Positions 1 to 13,275 are shown, counted from the first letter of the stretch. The stretch: DNA of 40,000 nt from Chrysomallon squamiferum (GCA_012295275.1 CM022670.1:13119583-13159582), one strand, 5' to 3'. Translations and numbers: made by a program. Notes: generated by a model from the sequence alone, not told the origin.

Positions 1-1418
1 CTCACCTTAGTGTACCTTTTACCATACAAACATATTTTTATTTTTAACTCAGGCCTATATAAAGGCAACCGACATTATTATTATTTTTAAACTTTCCTGC
101 TTTTATTTTTTTTTATTTTTGATATATATATATATGTGTCATAAGTGTTGTGTACACGTTTGACATTTTAAACTGGTGAACACAGAATTGAGCTCTGAGC
201 TGTCAGCACGGGGGCTATCGACCGAATAACCTTAATGTGTACAGCCAGTCGGTTATTGGGTTAGCGTCTATCGGGCTACTGACCTTATGTGGCCTCTATT
301 GCCCTGCATATTATGGTCACAACGATCTCTGTCAAGACACTGTGTCCCATATAACAGGTTCTTAACCTTTACCTGGGCAAGGACCATCACGAAACTGGCC
401 GTTCTGTTACAAAGCTGGCCTGGACCATTGCAAAACAGGATAGGTTCACTGACCAACATTTGTCTGGGCGGGTCTGGTGGTGGTAAATAACAGAAATGGT
501 TTTAGTTCGTGAGGACAAGGCTGAGTATATTTAACTGAGAGGAAGATAAATATACTCTAGGGTCAGTTTATTTTTGCGGCTTTATATATGGAAGAATAGT
601 GTTGATGGATTTTGTTAAAAAAATAAATAAAAAGGATTGACAAAAAAAAAAAAAATGATTGAAGATGATTAAGTAAATTACATTTCTGCTTTATGGTGTA
701 CGTAAAATGAGACCTACTAAAGTGATATAGCAATTATTTTGAAATAAATGTTTGTCTCTGTGTCATCTTAATGTTTACTTTTGTGTAAGAATGAAATAAG
801 ACACACACTTTAATTTTATTTTGGTTCTTTTATGACAGTTGTATAATATGATTTGCAGACACAAACTATTTTTTTTTTTTTTTTTTTAACCTGTTTATTT
901 TTTAAGAACATTCTATATCAGATACATTTTGATCTGCTGATGTGCTACAAAAAAAATGTATCCTTGAATACAAAAAAAAAATTAAATTAATAAATACTTG
1001 ACACAATAATTAATGTATTGCTTATTACAGTTATTCAGTGGTTTGAGCTGCCTTGATTGCGACAAAAACCATTCAAAATTTTAAAAATAGCTGATTCATT
1101 TTTCTGCATATTTAAAAACAAAAGTTAATTAATATCATTAATTTATTTTGGATTCTTTTTCTTTAAAACAATTGTCTTATTTTCTTCTTCTGCTTCTTCT
1201 TCTTCATTAGTATTATTATTATTTGTACTTTTATCCAGTGTATCATGATAACAGATCAAGGGATAGTTGTTTTGAAGGACAGTCAGATGAAGAGAGATGT
1301 TTATTTGATGCAGCCTTGACACAGAAATTAGTGATATAAAGAACACTACTGAAAATAATCACAACATATTTAGAGAAAAAAACTGTCATGTTTTTATAAT
1401 TTAATCACTTCAGTTTGT

Positions 1419-1472
<54 letters not shown>

Positions 1473-2206
1473 CTTGTATGACAGTATTTGTTACCAGTTT
1501 ATTGTAAATTCCTTGTACTTTTTAACATAATCATTACCAAAATTACGAATGGAAATTAAGAACAACCTATTGCTTCAACAGGGGGTGTTGGATTGTACTC
1601 TTACAGATATGGGATGGGTTTGGAACCAAAATGATTATTGATTAGTCACTGACATGACTTGGTATGGTCCAGCCGCTTTGTTTAAATTTCTCAGTTAGGT
1701 TAATGAATGCAAGATAATTTTTCAGGTTAGTGTGTTTTCCTCGCTTTGGTCAGGATAAGGTGACATTTGGTACAATTTGTGTTTGAGAGTGAAATGAGTC
1801 AGTCCACCTAAATAGTGGAATAATGGTAATGCCCTTGTAACAGATTTATTTATATTTCTTTGGGATGGGAATGTGTAGGGCCTACGTGTTCATGTGTATT
1901 CTTTTCATTACTTTTTTTTTTTTTTTTTTTTAAAATGTTCCTATTAAAAGACAATTTTTTTAATATGAATTTATTTTCATAATATTATTTATTTATTTAC
2001 TTTAAAATTTACTATTTTATGATTTGTTATTATTTATTTTTATTATTATTTTATTTATTCACATTATACATTTTTACTGCTCACCTCTTACATTTACTTT
2101 CAGATCCAACACTTTAATGAAATGATAAATATTTCTAAGTTCTATTATTATTATTAAATAATATTACTTTTTTTTCTTATTTTTTTATTTAAAAAAAAAA
2201 AAAAAA

Positions 2207-2250
<44 letters not shown>

Positions 2251-2590
2251 CAGGAAAACTGTAACAAAAACAAACTAATAAACAGGAATGATATTTGCAA
2301 CATACCAATTTCAAGATATGCTTGAATATGTGTATATTAAAAACTGAGCAAGAATTAAAATCTTATATCTTCATTTAATCAACGTATGTTTCAATGCCAC
2401 TTACGTAATGCTAGAAGTTAAATGTTTTCTGTAATACATGAGTCGAATATTGATTTGTATCAGCTTGGAGAATGTGGGATAATCCATTTCAATTCAGTCA
2501 GTTGGTATTCCTCTACAATTTGGACTCTTCTGTGTTTAATATTATTGTCCTGATGGGGTTTTTTTTTTCTTCTTTTTTTTTTTTTTTCTT

Positions 2591-2623
<33 letters not shown>

Positions 2624-4950
2624 CTTCTTAAAGGAAAATAATTACAACATGGATAGATTATGGTCATTACCTTCAAACCCAGATCAAAGTAACCTTATAA
2701 TTAGATACAGAGATTGTGTCGGAAACATGGTAACCTAAAAACAGTATTTTTACATCGCAGACCAGTCCACTGTTCAATTTGTAGGTAGCAAAGGTTACTG
2801 AGCCTTTTCTCATTCTTCTTCTTTTTTACTTAATTTTTTTCTTTTTTGTTACTAAGATGTCTAATAAATTTACAAAAAAAAAAATGTAGCACTAACTCAT
2901 AACAGAATATTTTGATTATGTAAGGAATTTTGGAGGGGGATTCTTTTTTTAATTTTTTGTATGATATATATATATATATTATAAAATGAAAAACAGTATT
3001 TGAAATAAAAATCTTTACTTCTGCACCTGTTCGGATGGAACATTCCACAAGCTACTGTAGACAGCTGCTAGGCTGGAGCTGGCTATGTTTGATTTGTGGA
3101 TGTAGGTGAGTGTGAAAGCAACTGAATTGTGTCAGGTGGCACTACAAGTGGGTCTTCTTGCTGTGTTTATTGTGCGGAAATAATCTATTTACGTCTGCTT
3201 GCTCACAAATGGCAGAAGACAGATCAGTGGCAGAAGAGTCCATTTTTTTCTAGAATAAGAACAGCCCAATTAAACTGTTATAGTGATTGTTGTCTTGAGA
3301 TGCCAAAGACCTAGGGTTCTCTTCTTATCAGTGGGGATCTCTTATATTTTTCAAAATATTACTTTCCAAACACATTATGACCAGATAGGCTGCTTATGTT
3401 ATTAGAAAAGTCACTAATTTTTATTAATTATTATTATCAATAAAAACAGGATTGATTGCTAGAATACTAGTGATAGGACACCACAAAGTCAGTTCACTAA
3501 TCAAACTATTTCCCATTTCAGTTCTGTGACTGATTTGGTGGTAGGTGCTTTCCTTCAAGGGAAAGTCTATAAAAATATTTATTGCGACAGTTACTGGGTG
3601 GTGTGGAGTATGAGTGTGTGTATATGCCTGTGTTTCTCTTGATGTTTTTTTTATTGTTGTTGTTTAAAAAATAAAAATTAAAAATTAAAAATAAATATTT
3701 ACAAAATATTTTTCTTCAAAAACAAATGTTTTCTCAAATAATTTTTATACGTGTTTTTAAACAATTCTAAACAAACAACTTATTTTAATAATAAAATTAA
3801 ATCCTTCATCTTTTTTCTTTTCTTTTTCTTTAAAAAAAAAAAATAATAGTAATAACAATATTCATTGTACCTTTAAAAAAAAAAAAAAAAAAAAAAACAT
3901 TTGAAACGTTTGAAAAAGAAGTTTTATAAAAAAAAAAAAAACAAGGCTCCAAAGAGAACTAATCCTGCTGTTTATGTACTGACTTAACCCAGTTTGCTTG
4001 GTAAACAAGCAGTACAGAAACACACAGCCATAGTGCACTTGACTGCCATCAGAGTTCACACTGTCCCAGTCATTTTGTACTACAATTTGCACTCTTTAGT
4101 GAGTGGACCAGTCCATTATTTATAGCCTCGTGAAAATGAGACTCTTTATGATAAATAATTAAAATAGTCTCACACCACTGCCTCCCCTCCCTATTGGATT
4201 TCATTTTGGCAAAGTCCTATAGATTTATACCGTCTGCTTGGTTGCTGTGGTAATTTTTTATTAATAATTGGTTGTTTCTGCTTTGATAGAAGTGAGATAT
4301 GTAATTTGTTGTATTGATTATTATTATTATTATTATTATTAATACTATTATGTCATTATTTTATTATTATTATCATTTGTTGTATTATTATCATTATTAT
4401 TAATACTACTACTGTTATGCCATTATTTTATTAATATTATTAATGCTGTTACTGCTTTTTTTTTATATAAACATTTTTCAGTTTTCTCTTCTTGATTTTA
4501 TTAATGATGTTTAATAATTTGAAGTGAATGTTGTTATAAAAAATAAAAATAAAATTTTGTAAAGGTTGTTTGTGTCTGAAAGAGAGTTTAGTGAACATTT
4601 TAATTTATAAATTTATAAACACATTTAATAATGGTTTGAAAATCAAATACAGATGTAGCAGTTTGAAGTAAAAAGGAAGTACCTGCCCACAGAAATATTT
4701 CATTAGAGATCTCATAATTTGATCATTATGAACTGCAATAGTCTGAACTGTAATTACTTTGTATCATGGATTTTTATGGTTGACTTGAACTGATAGCAGG
4801 GTAAAAGTTATTAAACAGAAATTAAAGCAATGAACAAAATGAATTTAAACATAAATTTTAAAAATGTTAAATACATAAAACTATAAATTTGAATATCCTT
4901 GAAAGTAAAGGTCTGTTAAATACTTTTTCATATATATATATACATACATA
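1..4950. other. Low-complexity DNA, no exon recognised (probably DDX11 intron)
   Basis: I find no coding exon on either strand. The stretch holds poly-T/poly-A runs (about 868-888, 1913-1931, 2218-2247, 2564-2623, 3874-3897), a (CT)25 run at 1420-1469 and (ATT)n at 4319-4340. The more GC-balanced segment at about 170-490 has no translation I recognise. Because the DDX11 exon at 5424 is internal, this may be a large intron, but no upstream DDX11 exon was found to prove it. Confidence 0.5.
1420..1469. repeat. (CT)25 microsatellite
   Basis: Pure CT dinucleotide run in non-coding DNA upstream of the DDX11 exons. Confidence 0.95.
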
Positions 4951-5295
4951 CAGTGGTACTTCGAGTTACAAGTACTCCAAATTATGAGTTTTCCAAGTTA
5001 TGAGGAGTTATCCAGTTGATTTTTTGCTTTGAGTTGTGAGCAAGCTTTAGATATGCCACTGCTAGTTGGCGCAACAAACAGCACAACATCTACCCAGCAT
5101 CCTGTGTCTCATTTGTTTGCTTCACATGGTTACCTCACCATGGAAACATCTCTGTTGTGTTGTGCTCAGGTTTTGTGGAACGGATTAATGGTATTTCAGT
5201 TAATTTCAGTTGGGAAAACTGATTTGATATAGGAGCAAATTGAGTTACGAGTTCAGTCACGGAATGAATTAAACTTGTAAGTCAAAGTACCACTG
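4951..5295. mobile_element. Non-autonomous TIR DNA transposon (MITE-like)
   Basis: A 345-base element with terminal inverted repeats. The left end begins CAGTGGTACTTCGAGTTACA; the reverse complement of the right end begins CAGTGGTACTTTGACTTACA. TIR similarity continues for about 25 bases, with more scattered self-complementarity inside. The left flank is TA and the right flank is TG, which fits a decayed TA target duplication typical of the Tc1/mariner/pogo superfamily. It sits in a (TA)n/(CATA)n tract. The internal sequence has no transposase, so it would depend on an enzyme from elsewhere. Superfamily placement is inferred from TIR style. Confidence 0.8.
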
Positions 5296-5423
5296 TGTAT
5301 ATATGTATGTGTGTATATATCTATCTATATATCTATCTATATATATATATATATATATATATATTGTGTTTCTTTGTCTTAATCTTTTTAATTACTTCTA
5401 TTTTAACTAATTTCCTGTTCCAG

Positions 5424-5605
5424 CTTGATGAACTGGGTAGACTGATTGCAAATGTGAACAATCTGGTACCAGGGGGTGTTGTGTGTTTTTTCCCATCCTA
5501 CGACTATGAAAGAAAAGTTTATACTCACTGGGAGAAATCCGGTTTTCTCAACCGACTGGCTGCTAAAAAGAGGGTTTGTATTCATTATTTGTTATTTTAT
5601 GTCTA

Positions 5606-5639
<34 letters not shown>

Positions 5640-6482
5640 GTGTGTTACTCAAAATGTGGAAAGATGTTATATAACTCATAATAGCATTTGTATTTTTTTT
5701 CTATTATTTTTTTTTAATTTGTTTAGTATTTTTTACCAGAAAAATACAACAGATTAAATTATAATGACTATAAATTTTTGTAAAACATCAAATTCCAAAC
5801 AAATATTTGTTTAATTATTATTATTTTTTTTTTTTTTTTGATTTACTCAATGTAATGTTAAGTAAAAAATAAAAAATTATTTTGTGAATGTTTTATGCTT
5901 TTACTTTCACAAACAGTCTTTTAAGAATTTTTGTTTTCACCCAGAGAGAGAGAGAGAGAGAGAGGTCCTGATTAACTGAGTCAATCATTATAAAATTGCT
6001 GTTGCTAATTTTTATCAGTATACTTTTTTTTATAATCAAATAGTGGTTGTGAAAAACAAACAACAGCAAATATGTCGGAATTATTTAAAAAAAAAAAAAC
6101 TAATCCATTAGCTCATATTGTCATATTTTTGGCAGGTGTTTCGAGAACCAAAGAAAACCACACAGCTTGACCAGGTTTTAAAAGAATATTCCAACTGTAT
6201 TGAGGTAAACAATAATGAAAAGTTACATAAATATTTTTCTAAATTGTTATTTTTGTCTATTATTGTTATTTTAGTGTGTGTGTGTGTGTGTGTGCCTGAT
6301 TTTCACTGACATAATCAGAATTTGGAAGTAATATAGTGTGGTTATAACAGCATTTACTTTAAGGCACCCGTTCTTATCACAAACTCAATACAGATATGAA
6401 TAGTGGGATAATAATATTACATGCCATCACATTATGACTTACTAAATCATTTTGGACAATATTTTAACATGTCAATATATAT

Positions 6483-6534
<52 letters not shown>

Positions 6535-7245
6535 TATTATTTATTTTAGAAATGCAAGTCATGGCCAGGGAGTACTTTGACAGGAGCAATTCTGCTGTCT
6601 GTGGTTGGGGGAAAGATGAGCGAAGGAATTAATTTTTCTGATGATCTGGGCAGGTATAGTGAAAATATTTAATTTAAAGGTTGTATTAAAACATTTGAGC
6701 AGTGCAATCAGTTCTCCTTACAGAATGAAAATTAATCTGTCTTGAATTACATATACATATTTCAAGACTTTTGTTTCCTTTGAATGAACTTAGAAACAAG
6801 ATTTCATGTGTTTGTTTTGCACAAAGTGAACAATGGTTTACCAATTTGAATACAAATATCTACATATATGTACACATTCCTTATTATAATGTGGAGGATT
6901 TTGGTGGGTTTTTTTTCATTATTATTATTATCATTGGGCATTTGATTCATCGAAAATCAGTTTCCAAAACATGGTCAAACCATCTTTATACCTTAATTAA
7001 TTCAAAGAATAGCAATAGCAGGTGTAATAACAATTGTGGGACAGGTACCAGTAGTGTGTTAGTAGCATCAGAATACAATATGAATATAATTCTGTTTCTT
7101 TTAGATGTGTCATTATGGTTGGTTTGCCATATCCAAACATCAAATCACCTGAACTCAAAGAGAAGATGGACTATCTCAATGCCAACTTTGTAAGTTCTTT
7201 TTGAAAATATTCATCATACTTTTTTCTTTAGCTTAGATGTGTGTG

Positions 7246-7285
<40 letters not shown>

Positions 7286-8534
7286 ATATAGTTTGTTATT
7301 TCATGGATTTTAGTGTAAAATAGAAAAATGGCCTTTGAAATATGCAGAAATATTACTTATTAGTGAACTTTGTTTTTATATAATTTCATTTTACTTTTCA
7401 CAGAGTTATTTAACTTCATTATTATTATCATTATCATCATCATCATTATCATGCTCATTATTTATTATTAATATAATATCATTATGTAATAATGAATCAT
7501 CATCCATACTTTAAAAAATTCCTTTTCTTTAAATTGCTTGTAGCCAAGAGACAGTGCCAACAGACTGGCTGGACAGGTCCATTATGAGAATTTGTGTATG
7601 AAAGCTGTCAACCAGTCAATAGGTGTGTGTTGTATTTCTGTTCAATTCATTATGCATAGTAAATCATTTTTAATGTTTTCAATTACACATTAAAGCCAAA
7701 AACTCACATAGGTGAACAATCAAAACCAACAGGGAAAAAAATGTCTGAATGAGAAAATATTTAAATAATTCTTAATGATACATAATTGGGGAAAATTTTG
7801 ATTTTTAAAGAGTGACTGAAAAAATATATTACTGTAAATGTTGGTCTAATTATGTTTCTGTGATTAGTTGTGTTAGATGCCTTGATAACAGGTGTAATTT
7901 TTCTTTATAACATTTATTTTAATTAGCCATAATGAAAATACATTCTTTCTTTTTATTCTCTATCTCTTTCTGTTCTCTTTCTCTCATTCTCTTTCAGTAT
8001 GTGTGATTACAATTATTATTATTATTACTATTATTATTATTATTATTATTAATAACTGTTAAAGTTATGTATATTTTTAAGAAAATAGCTAAATATTGAT
8101 TTTTCTCTTCCAGGGCGAGCAATACGTCACAAGGATGATTATGCAACCATCTTACTTCTAGATCGAAGATACAGCCGTACCAGTGTTGTTTCTAAGTTAC
8201 CAAAGTGGATTGGTGATCATCTTGTGAAAGTAGACAAATTTGGACCAGCAATGGCAAGAATAGCTAAGGTGTGTATTACACAGTGGTTTTGGGGGAAGCC
8301 TTTCCTTGAAATAGTATTTACTGTTATTTATTGTAATTTAGAAAATTAAAATTCAGTTTTAAACCAGTTAGCACATTTTTAAAAAGAAGTAAAAATTAAT
8401 GTTTCTATGTTGTATCCTACTCTCATCTTGTAGTGCATAGTTAGAACCAATATTTTTTTTTAACAGATTTATTAATTATATCTGATAATTTTTCTTTCTT
8501 CTAGTTTTTTGCAGAAAAGAAAGAAACAAGATAA
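5424..8534 (+). CDS. DDX11: DDX11/ChlR1-type ATP-dependent DNA helicase, C-terminal exons (partial)
   Basis: Seven exons with GT-AG borders: 5424-5573, 6136-6204, 6550-6653, 7105-7189, 7544-7622, 8114-8268, 8505-8534 (stop TAA). Joined they keep one frame and give the last 223 residues. Landmarks: [12 protein letters not shown] (residues 15-26, second RecA-like domain), [12 protein letters not shown] (93-104, motif V), and NQSIGRAIRH (159-168, motif VI, with the arginines that contact ATP in superfamily-2 helicases). The order and wording match DDX11/ChlR1, the Fe-S cluster XPD-family 5'-3' helicase needed for sister-chromatid cohesion and replication-fork repair in the nucleus. The N-terminal Walker and Fe-S exons lie upstream of the window. 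Introns hold poly-T (6489-6531) and GT runs (5609-5638, 6276-6293, 7240-7282). The frame is unbroken, so it looks functional. FANCJ or RTEL1 is less likely, because the C terminus ends soon after motif VI with [10 protein letters not shown], as in DDX11. Confidence 0.93.
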
Positions 8535-9951
8535 AATGAAGTCCATGTGTAAAAACAAATTTCCTACCTACAAGACTGAACTCGGTTTCAAAGTTCTTTG
8601 ACTTGCAACATTATAACTGGTTTTTTTGAAAAATGTGTTGTGTTTATTTTAGTTATTTATATTTATTCCAACGTCTGTTGATCAACATGGAAATGAATAT
8701 TTAAAGCTGTCCTCTATTTTTCTGGAGCCATTTTATTGTTGTTGTTGTCAGGGCGAAGGGGTTGTGTTGTCTTGTTTTTAAATTTTTTTCTATTGGTCTT
8801 CTCTAAATTTTAAAATATATCTGTTACAGCAGGACTATTTTAAAACATTTACAGACTCCCAGGCAAATGCAACCACTCACAGGAATAAAAATGTAAGTGG
8901 TTAATAAAATGCCAATATCTGCTTATTATCATACAAATTAACATTAATATAGTGCATTAGTAAAACCCATGCTAAATATGTATCTTCCAATAACAAATAT
9001 TTATAGTTTGGTACAGTATAGTATTTATTTATTTACTGACAGCAAGTCGCATACGTAGCTTGGCCCAGCATGCCCATGTTAAAGGTGGCTCTGCATTATT
9101 GTACAAACAGATCAATCATTTTTTATTTTTTTATTGAGGCACCCCATTCAGATCATGTAAAAAAAAAGTATAGCAGAAAATAAAGTTTTTAAAAGCTAAA
9201 AAGTTCACTACATAATTCATTATACTGTAAGACTAGTATAAAATTTAGTCTACTGAATGTCAACCTTCAAAGTTATTTGATAGGAGCCAGGAAACTGTTA
9301 AGATACTATATTCTACAGTATGAGAGGAAGGTTCAAGAAATGCTCTTTCACCATTCTGCTTGTTGCTCATCAGTGCACAGTAAAGTATTTAGTTGTATGT
9401 CTTTTCATAAACAGTGTATATTTACATCCTTCAGAGTAAACCAATAGTAGTCTCCTTGGAGATTGCTGAACATTTTCCAGTCGCTTAAGTATAACAAGTG
9501 ATGAAGTGACTTCATTGAGGAAGAAAATTATTTTTAGAATGTTAACAGAATTTAAATTATACCTTTAATATTTATTTATTTATTTCAATTCCAAACCAGT
9601 GTAGCAGAAAAAAAAAAAGACTTGAACAAATTGAAAATAGGTGTATACTCAGTCTAGCATGGGTATTTGTAATGCCTATCTGAAATAAAATAATGGGGAA
9701 GTAAGTGTACGCTCTGTTTTTGTTACGTAAATTGATTTCAGTATTAGATTTGTCTGATATAAAAATTAAAAACAAACAAAAAACAACAAAAAAAGCGATC
9801 AGAACAAAAAGAAATGCCTAAATTTCCAGTAATATGCAGGCAAATTATTTACATCAACATAAACCTTTTACACATTACAAATCATTTAGCTGCAAATAAG
9901 CAAAGAGAAATGTCCTGTTGGTGTATTGTTTGTACAGCGTCGTCGAGATTT
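8535..9951 (+). other. DDX11 3'UTR and spacer to the first peptide pseudogene
   Basis: After the DDX11 stop, AATAAA signals stand at 8884-8889 and 8903-8908, so the transcript probably ends near 8.92 kb. The rest is AT-rich spacer without a gene. Several stretches recur in the duplicated array downstream: about 8637-8710 (3'UTR) reappears near 13.55, 16.2, 24.07 and 27.66 kb, and 9.36-9.52 kb reappears before each peptide gene. The genes on the two sides converge here. Confidence 0.7.
8884..8908 (+). promoter_or_regulatory. DDX11 polyadenylation signals
   Basis: Two AATAAA hexamers (8884-8889 and 8903-8908), about 350 bases after the stop codon. They are the first canonical + strand signals downstream. 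Confidence 0.6.
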
Positions 9952-10532
9952 CTAATTATCGTAAAGGGCAGTGCCTGCAACACACTGGCAGATTGGTGAA
10001 GCGGAGACATATCTGAAAATCTCGACGACAGTAACCTTTAATCACTGTTAACACTGAGCCAAGCAAAACTAAAACTGCAAAAACTTCCTTCGATAAAATT
10101 GCCTCCACTAGAAGATATATCCTTTCCACCTTCAATTTTACCGTTAATTAAATTACCATATCATCATCATTGTAATTATTATTACACTGAAGAAGAAACA
10201 TTTTCAACGTTATTATATATATATATATATAGCGCCTATACAGAACACAAATTTTTTTCAGCTTCAGTTTTGCCTGTTAATTATTATTATTGTTATTTCT
10301 TTTCTTTTGTGTGTTTGCCTGAGGGGGTAATAGAAAAGTGATAAAGAAAATAAGACAATTTTTGTTTTTCGTTGTTAATGTTTTTTTATTATTATTTAGT
10401 GCCATTATATTCCTATATAACCCAAATGTTATTTTATTATTGTTGTTATTACTTTTCAAAATAAATAAGTTAGCAAATACGGTTGTCGGGTCCAAATAAA
10501 TAAGGGCGACCAAAAACGGTCATCTTGTTCAT
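9952..10532 (-). pseudogene. Secreted GGSF/six-Cys peptide, pseudogene copy
   Basis: Both exons are recognisable and both are broken. Exon 1 (10474-10532) begins MNKM but is 8 bases shorter than the 67-base exon of intact copies, which shifts the frame. Its splice donor reads CT instead of GT. Exon 2 (9952-10141) lost a base at its acceptor (CAG became CG), has an in-frame TAA before the Cys region, and ends early so the last cysteine is missing. The CRRDFQICLRFTNLPVCC stretch still shows descent from the family. A 117-base (CT)n run has expanded between its start codon and the conserved promoter. Confidence 0.85.
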
Positions 10533-10609
10533 GTTTTTGGGGTTAAAAAAATAGAATCATGCTGTAAATGAAAGAAATAACGTAAATTTTCTCTCCTGTG
10601 TAAAGTTTG

Positions 10610-10733
<124 letters not shown>

Positions 10734-10860
10734 ATATATACCTTTATTTGCAAGATTTCTATCAAATCTTTCACAGCTCAAACTGTTTTATTTCGGCTCG
10801 TGTTGATAATTGTCCATTTTATTTTCAAGAATTTTTAATTATACTGAAGATGTGAGCTGA

Positions 10861-12104
10861 TGCTTTCTAAATTAATAATACTAAGAGTTGAGTCTGCTGC
10901 TGGGTTGTAATAAAAATGAGACAACAGCTGTCAGAAAGCAGAGTAATTTGTTAATATCAAAATTATCGTGAGTTTAATTATTTTTGTTTGTTTTAATTTG
11001 CTCGATTCAGAAAATCTGCATATTGCTACTGAATGCATTTGAATTAACGGACAAATCGACCTTTTATACAATACACATTGCTGCATCATATTAGTAATAT
11101 ATTAACACGTAAATAAACGTTAGTACCAAATACGTTTATATGTGTGTGTATGTCCATTGTATTATTGTACATATACACCTACAGTGTCGCGCGCGCGCGC
11201 GCGTGTATTGATTAAAATGAATTATTCATTTATCAAAGCCAATGATTTCCCTATTCCTACATATTGTTTGAGGTATCTTCATAGCACAATGTCCACAGTT
11301 CCCAAAATACGTTTTACCTAACAATGAAGAACTTTGAGGTACTATGCCATATGCTTTATGATTATCAAAACCGAAGGAAAAGGATTTTGCCTAAATATTT
11401 ACTACACTAGTGACGGTATCATGCAAAATAATAATAATAATCATAATAATAAAATAACACAGAATTGTCTAAGATTCAAAATATTTTACTAAAATTTTAA
11501 TTATTCATTAATAAAGTTATGGAGTTTGAAAATAATAATGATAATATTTTGTTAAAACAGTAAGTACTTTTTAAAATATATAAAAATTAATTTATAACGT
11601 ACTCCCTAGTTATTGTTTTTTTTTTTTTTTTTTTTTTTGGGGGGGGGTTTAATGCGTTTTACGTCGCACATGCTAATATACAAATAAACAAACATAAAAA
11701 CTAATGAAAATGACCTGATTAAATCATGCTTCATAATTTTTAAAGCATGCATTAATTATCAAAATATATTGAGGTGAATTTACTTTCTTTTTATATTTCT
11801 AATAATATGTGTAGTTATTTAATAATCTTATGGAAACGTTTATGACTTTTCAGTATTTTGGTAAACATTTTATTTACAGTACTTACGTCTTCTATAGAGT
11901 CCGTTTAAAAAAAATAAAATAATAAACAGCAACTAAATATTAAATATAATTAATGATGTAAGTATATTCGTATGGCTACATAAATATAGATACAAGTGAC
12001 TTAAGTAAATAATTGCTAAATCGTCAGTTACTCAATCTATATTGTTTTTAATTCCAGTATGAAAAAAAATGTATATCATTCTTCAGTCATTCTCACCAGT
12101 TTTT

Positions 12105-12135
<31 letters not shown>

Positions 12136-12436
12136 CATTATTTGAAAAATTTACCATACTTTGTTTTTAGCAAAGATATTTTGAAAGTGTACGTTCTATG
12201 TTCGTTTCGTACACCGATTTCAGCCTTGGATGTGTTTGATATAAAATAAATAAAAGCAATAAAGTTCGTTAACAACAAAAAGAAAAACGAATATCTTCAT
12301 TAAGAAGAAGGAATTTTATATAAATCCATTGATATCAACAAATATATTTTTACACATTATAAATAATTCATTTGCAAATTTGTAAAGGTAGAAATGTCTT
12401 ATTGGCGTGTTTTTTAGCACAGATTCGTTGAAATGT
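10861..12436. other. Upstream flank of the pseudogene copy; no gene
   Basis: AT-rich spacer. It contains (CG)8 at 11188-11203, poly-T/G at about 11619-11647 and poly-T at 12110-12135. The part at about 11210-11340 is homologous to 34.29-34.40 kb upstream of copy F, and about 11.82-11.92 kb resembles 19.86-19.95 kb. No intact DDX11 or GCDTTS relic was seen in this unit. Confidence 0.6.
11188..11203. repeat. (CG)8 tract
   Basis: Alternating CG over 16 bases followed by GTGT. Such tracts can adopt Z-DNA, and CpG density this high is out of character for the AT-rich surroundings. Confidence 0.9.
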
Positions 12437-12632
12437 CTAATCACTGAAGTCGTCACACACCTCAGGGCAGTACGTGCAACACACTGGCATGCTGTCGAAG
12501 CGGAGACACTTCTGAAAATCTCTGACTGCATTCACCTGAATTACTGTCATCGAAGAAACTAGCACCACTAAAACTGCCACCGCTATAACTTCCTCCACTA
12601 AAACCTCCTTGGCCTGTTAATTAAATATCATC

Positions 12633-12710
<78 letters not shown>

Positions 12711-12780
12711 GCACTGAAGAAGAAACATTGTACATATAGAACGCTAATCCTTTCCAGCTTCAGTTTTACGTGTTAATTAA

Positions 12781-12843
<63 letters not shown>

Positions 12844-13202
12844 TTGTTTCGGTTCGGGTTTTTTGGGGCGGTAGTGGTTTTTCTTATTTTTTATTTATAT
12901 TTATGCGTGTGTGTATGTTGTGTAAGTATTTTTTTTTTAAATTATTATTATTATTTTTTTTTAAATACAAAAAGTGATATAGAAACAAAAACAAAAGAAT
13001 TATGCTTTAGTTAATGTTTTTGTTATTATTTAGTGACATTACATTCTTATATAACGCAATATTTAATTATTATTGTTATTACTTTGAAGAAGAAATATAC
13101 ATATATATTTTTTAATTTGAAAAATAAATAAATAAATTAGTTACCGAATACGGTTGTCGGTCCAATAGTTAAGAGGAGAGCGACAGCTAAAAATAGAATC
13201 AT
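12437..13202 (-). pseudogene. Secreted GGSF/six-Cys peptide, damaged divergent copy
   Basis: Exon 1 (13145-13202 from the second Met) encodes a good signal peptide, but the usual first ATG is ATA, so only the Met at family position 4 remains. The donor GTAAC and acceptor CAG are intact; the intron is 531 bases and filled with (ATT)n. Exon 2 (12437-12613) starts GQGGFSGGSYSGGSFSG, then an apparent 2-base loss just before the DFQKC codons shifts the frame. Read as it stands, translation stops at 12462 after about 69 residues without the Cys motif. In the other frame the tail (QKCLRFDSMPVCC, then CxxC...C) runs to a stop at 12437. It could be a pseudogene, a sequencing error, or a rearranged gene. 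Confidence 0.75.
12642..12844. repeat. Two (ATT)n microsatellites in the intron of the damaged copy
   Basis: Runs at 12642-12710 and 12781-12844. Shorter (ATT)n runs occupy the same intron position in the other copies. Confidence 0.9.
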
Positions 13203-13275
13203 CTCGTTTATGTTTAGAACGTCAGTCAGTTGTAAATATTAGAAATCTGTGCTGCTGTGAAGATTTTTTTCTCTC

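Noticed and set aside
2472-2738. Open frame rich in Phe
   Set aside because: Translation of a poly-T/CTT tract with unremarkable ends.
3129-3314. 61-residue frame considered as a DDX11 upstream exon
   Set aside because: No helicase motif and no suitable splice borders in phase.
5295-5423. Upstream extension of the first DDX11 exon through a (TA)n tract
   Set aside because: The acceptor CAG at 5421-5423 and loss of DDX11 similarity upstream place the exon start at 5424.
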